Virus record (IMG/VR): IMGVR_UViG_3300022900_000014 | Coordinates: 1 to 53,744 of that record | From: a virus | Length of the DNA stretch: 53,744 nt | Strand: one strand, 5' to 3' | In this document: piece by piece, positions 1 to 8,081 of the stretch | How positions within the stretch are numbered: position 1 is the first letter of the stretch | Layout: each line of letters opens with the position of its first letter | Position numbers and translations under genes: made by a program | The notes under the pieces: generated by a model | What the model was told of the DNA's origin: nothing | The model's input: only the letters and a program-made list of their open reading frames with translations | Database searches by the model: none

Positions 1-1
1 G

Positions 2-115
2 ACTTCTTTGAATGATCGTCTTCGTGAGCTTGATGGTGAGCTCCGTGAAATGCGTGACGATTTAGAAGAAAAGATTGAGCGGATCTTAGACAACCCACTC
101 AATGATTCCGAATAA
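2..115 (+). CDS. C-terminal fragment of a + strand gene, charged helix
   Basis: The frame beginning at base 2 is open to a TAA at 113-115 and gives the last 37 residues of a protein that starts outside the window. The fragment is rich in Glu, Asp, Arg and Leu in a heptad-like order, consistent with a terminal coiled coil. It is the only convincing + strand coding sequence here and it converges on the minus-strand genes across a strong hairpin. Family cannot be assigned from the tail. Confidence 0.6.
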   Translation, partial: TSLNDRLRELDGELREMRDDLEEKIERILDNPLNDSE

Positions 116-131
116 TTATAGCTTTATTGTG

Positions 132-163
132 TAATCTCTAGATAAATTTTTATCTAGAGATTA
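132..163. terminator. bidirectional terminator hairpin
   Basis: A perfect 15-bp inverted repeat (132-146 with 149-163) with a 2-base centre lies between the stop codons of two converging genes. The A3/T5 run at the loop gives U-rich ends in both directions, so it probably stops transcription from both sides. Confidence 0.75.
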
Positions 164-174
164 CTATAGTAATA

Positions 175-519
175 TTACTTCTTGCTTTCCATAGCTGATT
201 TACCATAGAATGCAGCAACAATAGCTGCAACTGAAACGAAGTAAGTTGGAGCCATATCTCCAAGCGTTGATGATGCGTTATCTAAACCAATCACCTCTGC
301 TAGTACTACTGAAAAAGGATATAACAACATCCCAAATAAGGCAAACCATGCCATATTACGTTGAGCATCACGCATTGCATCTTCATCCTCTAGTCGCTTA
401 CGCTTAGCATCTAAGTGAAGCTCAAGTTCTTCTTTACTTAGATGCCCATCACCATTCAAATCAGCGTTACTTAATTCTGTGTCATTATCTATTGTTATTG
501 TTTTTTTATCTTCTGACAC
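175..519 (-). CDS. small membrane protein with one EF-hand
   Basis: 114 residues from a GTG start, with AGGAGA nine bases upstream. Residues about 20-31 form an EF-hand calcium loop (D-x-N-x-D-G-x-L-S-x-x-E). A charged helix follows, then two predicted membrane segments at roughly 58-78 and 90-107. The soluble N-terminus with a calcium loop and a two-helix membrane hairpin suggests an inner-membrane protein. It is the last gene of a group with the heme/copper proteins and the lysis genes. A holin-like role is possible but not shown; no family name can be given with certainty. Confidence 0.7.
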   Translation of the reverse strand: MSEDKKTITIDNDTELSNADLNGDGHLSKEELELHLDAKRKRLEDEDAMRDAQRNMAWFALFGMLLYPFSVVLAEVIGLDNASSTLGDMAPTYFVSVAAIVAAFYGKSAMESKK

Positions 520-532
520 TTTGGGATTTCTC

Positions 533-1798
533 CTATTCTACGTTTTTCCAAGTAAATGCTCCGAAGAACATTTCGTCTTCGCTCATCTGACCCCACGGTA
601 CTTCTCTTGCTGGGTCCGGATTTTTTGGATTGTCTGCACTATTGTCAAACGCACCTTCTACAAATAATCGAGTTCCTGCAGGAATAAACTTAGGCTCTTT
701 CCACGTATATGAAAGTTGCCAAGCATAGTCATATTTAGGAATGTCAATTAGTTCTTCTTCTGTACCATCAGCATAGATTGCTTTAGCTCGCATACTCTTG
801 CCACGGAAGTGCATGTGTGGCAAGAACGTGTGAAGCATAATGTCATTCTTTAGAGTAATCTCTGCTGTCTGTACAAAGTTAGGATCAAACGGTGGGATAG
901 GAGTCCAGTTGTTAGGGAAGATACAAGCACAGTCGCCTGCCATTCTCTCTTCTGGTACTACGCCTTCATCATGGAAGTATAGTCCGATTCTAGCTCTATC
1001 TGTTCTTTCTGTACCATCAGGAGTGTAGTGCAGTTGTAGATTTACAGTACTACCTGCTTTTAGTAGACCACCAGTATTTTCATCGTAGAAGTCAGGATCG
1101 CCACCAGGAACATATGCGCTGATGGTTGCGTTATCCATATTCTGTTGACCTTCACCTTGAGCACCTAGTAAACTTCCTCTGCCCTCACCTGGAGCTTGTA
1201 TAGTATTGAGCATATGGTGCATTACAGTAGGCTCAGATGGCAAGAACTGTGAACCACGCAACCACTTATCTTCTGTCAAACCAAGATCAACACTCGTATA
1301 TCGATAAGGTATTGCATTAGGACCCATTGTACCGAATGCAGGAATTTCCTGAGGTGGTACTTCGATAATCATATCGGGCTCACCATGTACCCACTCTGAA
1401 GTAGAGTACGTTGTTTCTGTTAAGGGATCTCTATCTCCATCAACAGGTGCACCAGCATCTATCCATGCTACAATAGTATCAACTTCACGATTGCTTAGCG
1501 TTCTGTGATTGATAATTGTACCCGCATACTTACGATCAATCTGGCCAGGAGGCATACGCTTTGACACAATAGCCTCTTTAATAGCAGGTGCAAAGCCTTG
1601 TACCATTTGATAGTTAGTCATAGCCCAAGGCGCTATGCCACCTTCCCTGTGACAGGCCTGACATTGTTCTACAAAGATAGGCGCAACATCTCGTGCATAA
1701 TCGATCTCATCCGCCTTTGCTGTAATAGCTATTGCACAGAGCAATGCTGTCCACACTGCTACTGTACTAAGCCAAAACATTTTCTTGATGCTATTCAT
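533..1798 (-). CDS. exported c-type heme / type II copper monooxygenase-like protein (copy 1)
   Basis: 421 residues with a cleavable signal peptide (hydrophobic 8-27, AKA cleavage before residue 30). A cytochrome c-like domain follows: heme motif CQACH at 46-50 and probable axial Met82 in RMPPG. The rest resembles the copper type II, ascorbate-dependent monooxygenase fold: His-His at 194-195, His257, and an HxH cluster at 328-330 with His323. Family members are periplasmic redox enzymes; the substrate is unknown. The start overlaps the stop of the upstream paralogue (TAATG), so the two are co-translated. It needs host cytochrome c maturation and copper. Presence in a T4-like phage is striking; a host-derived metabolic gene is the simplest reading. 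Confidence 0.8.
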   Translation of the reverse strand: MNSIKKMFWLSTVAVWTALLCAIAITAKADEIDYARDVAPIFVEQCQACHREGGIAPWAMTNYQMVQGFAPAIKEAIVSKRMPPGQIDRKYAGTIINHRTLSNREVDTIVAWIDAGAPVDGDRDPLTETTYSTSEWVHGEPDMIIEVPPQEIPAFGTMGPNAIPYRYTSVDLGLTEDKWLRGSQFLPSEPTVMHHMLNTIQAPGEGRGSLLGAQGEGQQNMDNATISAYVPGGDPDFYDENTGGLLKAGSTVNLQLHYTPDGTERTDRARIGLYFHDEGVVPEERMAGDCACIFPNNWTPIPPFDPNFVQTAEITLKNDIMLHTFLPHMHFRGKSMRAKAIYADGTEEELIDIPKYDYAWQLSYTWKEPKFIPAGTRLFVEGAFDNSADNPKNPDPAREVPWGQMSEDEMFFGAFTWKNVE

Positions 1799-3084
1799 TA
1801 ATCATCTCCCATGATACTTCTTTGTGCTTTCAATTGTTCAAATCCTTCATCGTCTAAATGAGTGATAGCAAGCCAAGCGTGAGTCATCTCATCGCCTGTG
1901 CGTGAACCGCCCATTACAAACATATCTGGATCTGGGTTATTTGGATTGTTTGCTGTGTTATCATACCATTGCTTGAGAATGATAACTGCGCCTGCTGGAA
2001 TCAAAGGAGCAGCTTCTGGAGCATACAAATGGCTATGATGCCATGTAGCTGACCATTTAGAGACTTGACTTACTTGTTCTGTTCTACCTGTTTCTGGATA
2101 GAAGATCTCTAAACTTGCTGCGTTCATTCTCAAATGGCCATGTGGCTGGAAGCTGTCCAATCGAACAGGATGATCGAAACTGTGAAAGCCCTGAGTCATT
2201 GCATATCCATTGGGTGGGACTACTAAGTCGTCCTGGTCCCCAAGGCGATACAAACTCAAATCTTGTTTGTATTTCAATCGTGCGCTTTCCTCTTCGGTGT
2301 ATAACCAAAGTCCGATCTCTACTACATTGTCTTTGATTACAGAACCTGGTGCCATTGCGCCAAGACCACCTGGAAACATGTGAATATCCCAAGATACTTC
2401 TGCGTTTGCTGGGATTGTACGACAAACTCCTTCTGGTACAATCTCTCCCCACTTTCCCATAGCGTACTCAGTGAGCATGCCTTCACGCCCTTCAGATGTA
2501 ATGATAGAGGAATTAGCATGGTGTACTACTGCTTTTGCTTCACCGCGTGGCTTTACTTGTACAGCTTTAATGCATCGATCTTCGCTAAGACCCGTTGGTA
2601 CTAAGTGCTTATGCCAAAGATCATTTCCATTTGCAGGAATATCTATAGCGACTGAAGGAATGATTGCATCTGGTGCACCGAAGTCTTCTTCAAAGTTCCA
2701 TGCTTCTGGATCTCTTAACTGAGGTGCTTGTACAATTGTATCTGGATCGCCGTATAATGAACCGCCGTTTACCCAGTCAACGATTGTGTTAATGTCTTCT
2801 TGTGCTAAACGCCAATCACCTTGCAGATCTTGAATACCAATACCATGATCGTAAGCGTAAGGAGGCATTTCTCGTGATGCTACCTTTAATGAAATAAGAG
2901 GAGCCCATGGACGAATTTGTTCATAGGTCTCGAAACTCATTGGTCCGATACCGCCTGCTCTATGACAGACTACACAGTTTTCATTTATAATGTTTGCTAC
3001 TTCGTCAGTATAGGTTTGACCGTTGACTCCACCGGTAACAAATCCTATTGCGAAGAATGTAAGCATTAACAGTATCTTCTTCAT
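1798..3084 (-). CDS. exported c-type heme / type II copper monooxygenase-like protein (copy 2)
   Basis: 428 residues, paralogue of the next gene downstream. Signal peptide (hydrophobic 4-20, cleavage near residue 22), heme motif CVVCH at 37-41, probable axial Met73 in REMPP, then a copper-monooxygenase-like region with His-His at 188-189 and HGH at 315-317. The same order of motifs and similar length as copy 1, but the sequences have diverged widely, so the pair is either an old duplication or was acquired as a two-gene unit. The two proteins could form a heterodimer or an electron-transfer pair; this is inference. Confidence 0.8.
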   Translation of the reverse strand: MKKILLMLTFFAIGFVTGGVNGQTYTDEVANIINENCVVCHRAGGIGPMSFETYEQIRPWAPLISLKVASREMPPYAYDHGIGIQDLQGDWRLAQEDINTIVDWVNGGSLYGDPDTIVQAPQLRDPEAWNFEEDFGAPDAIIPSVAIDIPANGNDLWHKHLVPTGLSEDRCIKAVQVKPRGEAKAVVHHANSSIITSEGREGMLTEYAMGKWGEIVPEGVCRTIPANAEVSWDIHMFPGGLGAMAPGSVIKDNVVEIGLWLYTEEESARLKYKQDLSLYRLGDQDDLVVPPNGYAMTQGFHSFDHPVRLDSFQPHGHLRMNAASLEIFYPETGRTEQVSQVSKWSATWHHSHLYAPEAAPLIPAGAVIILKQWYDNTANNPNNPDPDMFVMGGSRTGDEMTHAWLAITHLDDEGFEQLKAQRSIMGDD

Positions 3085-3097
3085 ATCGTGCTCCTTG

Positions 3098-3415
3098 CTA
3101 TTTTTTTCGTTTTAATGAATTAATTTCTTTCTTCAACTTCTCCATTTCTTGCATTATTTCTGTTGTGCCGCCAGGAGCAACAGGAGGATGCGACCAAGCT
3201 TCTAGATGATCGATTCTTTCAGCTAATATAGGATAATCGGATCTCCATTTAGCTTCTTTCTTTGCAATTTGGATATCGTACTTAACAGCAAGATATTCCA
3301 TAAAGGCATCTAGCTTCTTTTGAAACCATATACCCATTCGGGTAGTAAGAAACCATTTACCAAAGGCAGAACCAAATACGCCAGTAATTGCAGCCCTAAT
3401 TAATAAAACCCACAT
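3098..3415 (-). CDS. N-terminally anchored coiled-coil protein in the lysis group
   Basis: 105 residues. One hydrophobic segment at about 3-24, then a basic and helical region and a C-terminal Lys/Glu-rich coiled coil. It sits directly after the lipase gene (stop and start share bases near 3415) and near the lysozyme. The topology would suit an i-spanin or a holin regulator, but a better spanin pair lies at 17610-18369, so the role is left open. Confidence 0.65.
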   Translation of the reverse strand: MWVLLIRAAITGVFGSAFGKWFLTTRMGIWFQKKLDAFMEYLAVKYDIQIAKKEAKWRSDYPILAERIDHLEAWSHPPVAPGGTTEIMQEMEKLKKEINSLKRKK

Positions 3416-4131
3416 TAGTCGTTATCCTCTAGGTGCTTGCAGTATTCGTCCATACCATGATCACGAACTCCATCAAATACAGTACCATTTCTCCAAGCTG
3501 CTCTACGACCACGCCAACCATCTTTGAATCTCTGCCACCAAGTCATCTTACGGACATTACCATAGAAGTTGATATAATGTAATTCACCATGATGCTTGTA
3601 CCAAAGCAAGGCAGGAGGAACAGAAGGAACGATATCGTTATTGTTTACAGTACGATAATGCGGCACTTTTAGTTCTTTGCACTTTGAAGGTGTAGCATTA
3701 CGTGGACAACCGAATGTGTAGAGTGCTTCTGCCGTTGGATAATGGAAACAGAAAATAGAAGCAATCGCTGCTCCGAGACTGTGACCTGTTACATACACTG
3801 GACGAGCTTTTCGACCCATGAGTTTCGCCACTTCGCCATGTACTTTGAGTTCTAACTTTTCGTACTCTTCATAGAAACCTTCGTGAAAGCCTCTTTCATG
3901 AGTTGCTTCCAAGTCAGCAAATACATCACTCTTTTCAGTTGGCTCAGTGCCACGGAATGCTACAGTGATTCGTTCTTTATTACCAAGCACATAAGCTTGT
4001 GCGCCTTCGATATCAAAAAACGTAATGGAAGTAAACCCAAGGGCTTTCCATTCTTTACGTACTTCTTTATCTAAGTCTTTATATGCTAATCTAGCAATAC
4101 ATGCGTGTGCGTGAAACTCATTCGAGATCAT
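3415..4131 (-). CDS. class 3 lipase / esterase (alpha/beta hydrolase)
   Basis: 238 residues with the class 3 lipase pattern: oxyanion-side motif AFRGT at 58-62, nucleophile elbow GHSLG with Ser118, acid Asp166 in NNDIVP, and His185 in a HGxLHY context. No signal peptide is seen, so it acts in the cytoplasm or reaches membranes after holin action. Its place between a membrane protein and the lysozyme suggests that it attacks host phospholipids or esters during lysis. Confidence 0.85.
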   Translation of the reverse strand: MISNEFHAHACIARLAYKDLDKEVRKEWKALGFTSITFFDIEGAQAYVLGNKERITVAFRGTEPTEKSDVFADLEATHERGFHEGFYEEYEKLELKVHGEVAKLMGRKARPVYVTGHSLGAAIASIFCFHYPTAEALYTFGCPRNATPSKCKELKVPHYRTVNNNDIVPSVPPALLWYKHHGELHYINFYGNVRKMTWWQRFKDGWRGRRAAWRNGTVFDGVRDHGMDEYCKHLEDND

Positions 4132-4146
4132 TGTATATCCTCCAAG

Positions 4147-4608
4147 TTATCGATCTAAGCTAGCCAAATTCTCAAGCCTTACCATTAGTCTTTCAGCTCG
4201 ATTAGTTACTTGATCGTACCAACGGCTGTCTCTACCTTCTTTTGCTGCTTCTACCCAATCGCCAGCTTCGATAGCTGAATTGAATTTCTTAAATCCGCTA
4301 AGACGAGGACGACCCATGTTAAACATCATGTTAACCAGGACCTGCTGGATTTCGTCTGGTAAGTCTCTAAATGTCCCTTCTCCGTATAGAGTTCCACACT
4401 CTCCGATTGCAGTATCGAGATCTCGCTCAAAACATGACCTGACTCGCTCTTCAGTAACTGGAGTTCCAACTGGCCTTCCGAATTCCTCGTCACTTTCGAG
4501 GACAAGGTGACCGACTCCAAAGGTGGGTAAGCCGAGATGGTCGAGATAGGTTTCATATACTACACCTTCGTCTATTTTTAATTGTTCGTAAACTGCTTCT
4601 CTATTCAT
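4147..4608 (-). CDS. e: T4-type lysozyme (endolysin)
   Basis: 153 residues, close to T4 lysozyme (164). The catalytic triad of the family is visible: Glu14 in IDEG, Asp23, and Thr29 just before GVGH. The C-terminal SRWYDQxxNRAxR motif also matches T4 lysozyme. It hydrolyses peptidoglycan (N-acetylmuramidase). No export signal, so a holin must let it out. It neighbours a lipase and two membrane proteins that may complete the lysis set. Confidence 0.93.
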   Translation of the reverse strand: MNREAVYEQLKIDEGVVYETYLDHLGLPTFGVGHLVLESDEEFGRPVGTPVTEERVRSCFERDLDTAIGECGTLYGEGTFRDLPDEIQQVLVNMMFNMGRPRLSGFKKFNSAIEAGDWVEAAKEGRDSRWYDQVTNRAERLMVRLENLASLDR

Positions 4609-4796
4609 TGATTATGAATCCTTAATCGTGCTTGTCTTTCGTTTTCACTTTCTGGAGGAGTATCACCTTCTATTTCTTCAGCTGTAGTGAATTTCGTATC
4701 TTTTTTACCAAAAATAGCGTCCCAGTTCGCTGAGAATTTAGCTTGATCTACCTTTCGTGCTTTATCGCCTTTACCACCATGCCAAGTACCAGCCAT
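4605..4796 (-). CDS. conserved small phage protein, unknown function
   Basis: 63 residues starting with the MAGTWHGGKGDK-type N-terminus seen in hypothetical proteins of marine T4-like phages. Hydrophilic, no membrane segment. It overlaps the lysozyme start by four bases and is translationally coupled to it. Confidence 0.7.
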   Translation of the reverse strand: MAGTWHGGKGDKARKVDQAKFSANWDAIFGKKDTKFTTAEEIEGDTPPESENERQARLRIHNQ

Positions 4797-4798
4797 AA

Positions 4799-5059
4799 TT
4801 ACCCCATATATATTTTTTGTAAGTGCGTTTCAAATTCTTCTACTTTGGCTAATCGATTCGGCCAAAGGATATATTCCTTTTCAGGATTCTTTTTTAGATT
4901 CGTTAGTAGCGGAACGATAGAATTATAAAGACTATCTATCTTTGCTTGAAGTTGCTCTACATCAGATGATGTTTGTTGAAGCTGTGTAGAGGCTTGTTGA
5001 ACTGCTTCTAATTCAGTTTCATCAACAGCAGTAAATCCAAAATCAAATATGTCTGTCAT
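4799..5059 (-). CDS. conserved phage protein, FDFGFTAVDE family, coiled coil
   Basis: 86 residues using the ATG at 5059, which shares TGATG with the stop of the kinase gene and has AGAGGA at good spacing; a GTG one codon earlier is less likely. The N-terminal FDFGFTAVDE followed by a Glu/Gln-rich coiled coil (about 15-50) is, from memory, a recurring hypothetical in cyanomyoviruses. Function unknown. Confidence 0.72.
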   Translation of the reverse strand: MTDIFDFGFTAVDETELEAVQQASTQLQQTSSDVEQLQAKIDSLYNSIVPLLTNLKKNPEKEYILWPNRLAKVEEFETHLQKIYMG

Positions 5060-5724
5060 CACGTATTCCTCTGTTTGTCAATCCACATTGTAGCTTGTTT
5101 ACTTTGTGGTTCAGCTTTTGACCATGTCATCATTTTCTTATATACGCTTTGAGTAGCTCCGTCAAAATTAGATCCATCAGAATTATCTACTACATAGAAT
5201 TTGCTCTTAAATAAGTTTTGAAACTTACCTATATTCTTTTGAACATCTTTCCACATAGCAGTAACCTGATCATCTGGCAGAGTCCTTTCGCGTTTAGCAT
5301 TACGAGCGAGTGCAGTATCTAAATCGGTATTTACAAATACCATTGCCACTTCGTATCCTAAAGCTCTAAGGTTAACTACTTGTCTTTCGATTTTGCTATA
5401 GTCTTTACCAGTACCATCAATAACTAATCCAAGTCGACCGCTTATAGCTAAGTCTAATTTCTTACCAGTAAGTTCTGATGCGCCTTTGCGAATCTGTTGA
5501 CCTTGTGGAGAGAATATAGTTTCTGGATCTGGAGTAAGACCAGCTTTTTTCAAAGCAGCTTCGAATGCGTTATCAGAATTAATTAGCTTAAATCCTAATG
5601 CAGGTAAAGCAGTTTTTCCAACAATAAAGGACTTACCAGATCCTGGTCCTCCTGCTAGAAAAACAGCTTTAAATATTGCGGGGTCATTAACCCCTTCTTC
5701 TAAGTATTCACTAAAAGATAACAT
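5059..5724 (-). CDS. P-loop kinase (zeta-toxin-like) with capsid-targeting-like N-terminus
   Basis: 221 residues. Walker A GGPGSGKS at 25-32, a LINSD acidic motif and an Arg-rich lid region (NAKRER) place it among small P-loop nucleotide or sugar kinases related to zeta toxins. Residues 1-11 (MLSFSEYLEEG) match the T4 capsid-targeting peptide layout, with Leu8-x-Glu10 as a possible prohead-protease site. A TATAAATA late promoter lies about 25 bases upstream. It may be packaged and injected; the substrate is unknown. Confidence 0.75.
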   Translation of the reverse strand: MLSFSEYLEEGVNDPAIFKAVFLAGGPGSGKSFIVGKTALPALGFKLINSDNAFEAALKKAGLTPDPETIFSPQGQQIRKGASELTGKKLDLAISGRLGLVIDGTGKDYSKIERQVVNLRALGYEVAMVFVNTDLDTALARNAKRERTLPDDQVTAMWKDVQKNIGKFQNLFKSKFYVVDNSDGSNFDGATQSVYKKMMTWSKAEPQSKQATMWIDKQRNT

Positions 5725-5749
5725 TACTTTTCCAAGTGTGCTTTAATAC

Positions 5750-5757
5750 TATTTATA
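5750..5757 (-). promoter_or_regulatory. T4-type late promoter
   Basis: TATAAATA on the minus strand, 26 bases from the start codon of the P-loop kinase gene and not inside a coding region. This is the octamer recognised by gp55-programmed RNA polymerase in T4. Confidence 0.65.
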
Positions 5758-5765
5758 TACTTTTA

Positions 5766-6335
5766 TTACTTAGAAGCTTTCTTTTTTATTTTACGCGATT
5801 TAGACTCAAGCCTTTTTAATGCTTCATCTGCTGACATCCATATATCTTTGCCATCAAGCATTGATTCTATTTCTTTTTCAGATAAGAAATTTGCATATAT
5901 TGATCGCAACAACTCTTCTGACCAACCACGTTCATGAATGAGTTGGTCAATCATCTCACCGCCTTTACCTACGGTTCCGCCTGAATAGTTATGGAACATA
6001 AAGACAGAATGATTTGATATTTCTACTTGATGCGCTTGCAAGAAAATCATTGTTGCAGCTGACATACATGCACCTTCAACGGAGGCAATAATAGTAGCTT
6101 GTGATTCCTGCAATACTCTAATAAACTGGATTGCCGAATATAAATCCCCACCAAAGCAATTGATATGTAAAACTATCACGTCGTTCTCTGTAGCATTACG
6201 AATGTGGTGAAACCAATCCACATAATCTTCGGCTGGACCAAGTGTACCAGACAAATAGTAGTCGGATATTTTTGCTAGTGGCCTATCTAAGAAACTATCT
6301 TTGTCTTTAAACAAATCGCCCAATACTTCGCTCAT
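5766..6335 (-). CDS. clpP: ClpP-like serine protease
   Basis: 189 residues with the ClpP fold and triad: Ser92 in EGACMSAAT, His115 in MFHNYSGG, and Asp164 in GKDIWMSADEA. Residues 57-64 (HINCFGGD) match the INSPGG strand-turn with Cys and Phe substitutions. Unlike host ClpP there is no clear N-terminal propeptide and the C-terminus is a Lys-rich tail. It could form a phage ClpP ring with host ClpX, or act in phage assembly. ClpP genes are known in marine myoviruses. Lies beside early metabolism genes and near the tmRNA. Confidence 0.88.
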   Translation of the reverse strand: MSEVLGDLFKDKDSFLDRPLAKISDYYLSGTLGPAEDYVDWFHHIRNATENDVIVLHINCFGGDLYSAIQFIRVLQESQATIIASVEGACMSAATMIFLQAHQVEISNHSVFMFHNYSGGTVGKGGEMIDQLIHERGWSEELLRSIYANFLSEKEIESMLDGKDIWMSADEALKRLESKSRKIKKKASK

Positions 6336-6344
6336 AAAATATTC

Positions 6345-7019
6345 CTATCGTCCAAACATCTTTCTTCGTTTATATTCTGCAATTGTATCGAGTAACTTTT
6401 CTGTATGGTTATCTCGATGTTCGATAAAGACCTGAGGCTCTTCATTATCAACTGCGATTAATGTAACTAATTGTGTAATAGGAATCCCTGTTCGTTCTTC
6501 CCACATAATAGCATACGCCGATTCTTGTATAAAATAGTTTTCAATCCATTCCTTCTTTTTTAATTTCTTAGAAGTTTTGAAATCTATAACAGACAGACGG
6601 CCATTCCACTCAGCAATACAATCGACTCTACCAGCCAACTGTAAGTGATTAGAGTATAGTGCAACTTCTTGAGCATAGACTTTTCCTATATTATTATCTA
6701 AAACGGATTTAACAGACTGGAAGTTATCGACTATATTCGGCATGAACTCTTCAGCATAATTCTCTTCATTATCGATATACTTTTCAATAATAGAGTGAAC
6801 TGCAGTTCCACGAGTTGATGCGCGATAAGAAATTTTATTGGCTTCATCTTCGCCGACTCGATTTCTCCAAGCACGTATATGATCTTCAGAAAGGATAGAC
6901 AGAACAGTAGTAACCGAAGGATAACTGTTTCCTTCAGGAGTTTCGTACGTTCGTTCAGTCTCTCCAGTCTTTGTTTCTAAGTCTTTATAATCTAACTTCC
7001 AATCGGAGTGTTCAAACAT
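6345..7019 (-). CDS. RecB-like PD-(D/E)XK exonuclease
   Basis: 224 residues using the ATG at 7019; an upstream TTG codon is less likely. Motifs of the PD-(D/E)XK nuclease fold: a His-containing GTAVHSIIE helix, GRVDCIAEW with the first metal-binding Asp, then VIDFKTSKK (D-x-K), and a downstream Q-x-x-x-Y (QESAYA). This is the arrangement of RecB/Cas4-type exonucleases common in T4-like marine phages. Probably acts in DNA repair or host DNA degradation. Confidence 0.85.
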   Translation of the reverse strand: MFEHSDWKLDYKDLETKTGETERTYETPEGNSYPSVTTVLSILSEDHIRAWRNRVGEDEANKISYRASTRGTAVHSIIEKYIDNEENYAEEFMPNIVDNFQSVKSVLDNNIGKVYAQEVALYSNHLQLAGRVDCIAEWNGRLSVIDFKTSKKLKKKEWIENYFIQESAYAIMWEERTGIPITQLVTLIAVDNEEPQVFIEHRDNHTEKLLDTIAEYKRRKMFGR

Positions 7020-7152
7020 CAAAGTCTCTCATTATTTTATTTTTATCAAACTTATTTTCATATGGATCAACGTATGTTTTCTTTTTGTTTGATTTCTTGT
7101 TGTGCTTTTCATCCTTTTTATTTCTTGGATCAAAGCGCTTAAATTTAGCCAT
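7012..7152 (-). CDS. small basic protein, unknown function
   Basis: 46 residues (begins MAKFKRFDPRNK, ends RDFDV), very rich in Lys and Asn. It overlaps the 3' end of phoH and the 5' end of the exonuclease gene by eight bases each. The tight fit between coupled genes supports translation. Probably binds nucleic acid by charge alone; no family recognised. Confidence 0.65.
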   Translation of the reverse strand: MAKFKRFDPRNKKDEKHNKKSNKKKTYVDPYENKFDKNKIMRDFDV

Positions 7153-7837
7153 TACGATCAATCATCTCCTTAGTCATAATGTATTCTCTTACAAACCCAG
7201 ATCGAACAATATCTTCCCACGAGAATTCTATATGATCAAAATGAGTCATCTGGTTAATAATGTCTAGAAACGTTAAGATGCCGTTTCTATCTTTTTCTCT
7301 ATCAAAATCTGACTGATAATAGTCACCGCACATAATAAGTTTAGTACATTGTCCTAGTCGTGTAACCACTGAATCTAATTCATGGAAGTTTAGATTCTGC
7401 ATTTCATCGATAATAACAATTGCATTTGATAGTGTAATACCACGTATGAACGATGTGGAAATAAACTCGAGTGCAGATTGATTTACTAATTTTGTCCATG
7501 CATCATTCTGATTAAAAAACTCTGTTAGTATGCTTCGATATGGTCCAGTATAAGCATCAAGCTTTTCTTGTTCATTTCCTGGTAGATATCCGATATCGCG
7601 TGTAGGTACTACTGATCTAACGATAACGACCTTTTCATACGGTGTACTTTTATCTAGCACATCCTCTAACGCCAAATACAAGGCTAAGAAGGTTTTACCA
7701 GATCCGGCTGAACCTGACAAACATAAATTATTTCCTTGTCCATATGATTCGAATACTTTCTTCTGATTGTTTGTTATTGGTTCAAGTTCAGGTAAATCTT
7801 CTAATCTAATTTTTAGAGACTGCTTACTATTTGACAT
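7145..7837 (-). CDS. phoH: PhoH-like ATPase
   Basis: 230 residues. Walker A GSAGSGKT followed by FLALYLAL, VVIVRSVVPTRDIGYLPG, and Walker B VIIDEMQN are diagnostic of PhoH. The start at 7837 (MSNSKQS) has GGAAGG upstream and overlaps the zinc-ribbon gene by 11 bases; a longer frame upstream would run through that gene. PhoH is a predicted RNA-linked ATPase/helicase widespread in marine phages. Confidence 0.93.
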   Translation of the reverse strand: MSNSKQSLKIRLEDLPELEPITNNQKKVFESYGQGNNLCLSGSAGSGKTFLALYLALEDVLDKSTPYEKVVIVRSVVPTRDIGYLPGNEQEKLDAYTGPYRSILTEFFNQNDAWTKLVNQSALEFISTSFIRGITLSNAIVIIDEMQNLNFHELDSVVTRLGQCTKLIMCGDYYQSDFDREKDRNGILTFLDIINQMTHFDHIEFSWEDIVRSGFVREYIMTKEMIDRNG

Positions 7838-8081
7838 TGATTGTGTTATTCCTTCCGGATCCAGATTTAATTTTCTGTTGAACCTCTTTCCATCCACCAT
7901 CAGTTTTAGAAAGTATTCCGCCGACTTGATATGATATGAGAGGCGCACCTATTTTTTGTGTTACAGATAATTTACCGCATTCTTCACATGGAACAGATTC
8001 TGGATCATTCCTTTCGGCGATCCTTTTTATTGCGGTAAACCCATGTCCGCATTCCTTACAATGATAATCATATGTTGGCAT
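7827..8081 (-). CDS. FmdB-type zinc-ribbon protein
   Basis: 84 residues. CxxC at 8-11 and CxxC at 32-35 form a zinc ribbon preceded by MPTYDYHC, the FmdB/CxxC-CxxC-SSSS family signature. The C-terminal half is basic and low in complexity. These proteins may regulate transcription; direct function unknown. Overlaps both neighbours. Confidence 0.85.
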   Translation of the reverse strand: MPTYDYHCKECGHGFTAIKRIAERNDPESVPCEECGKLSVTQKIGAPLISYQVGGILSKTDGGWKEVQQKIKSGSGRNNTINVK

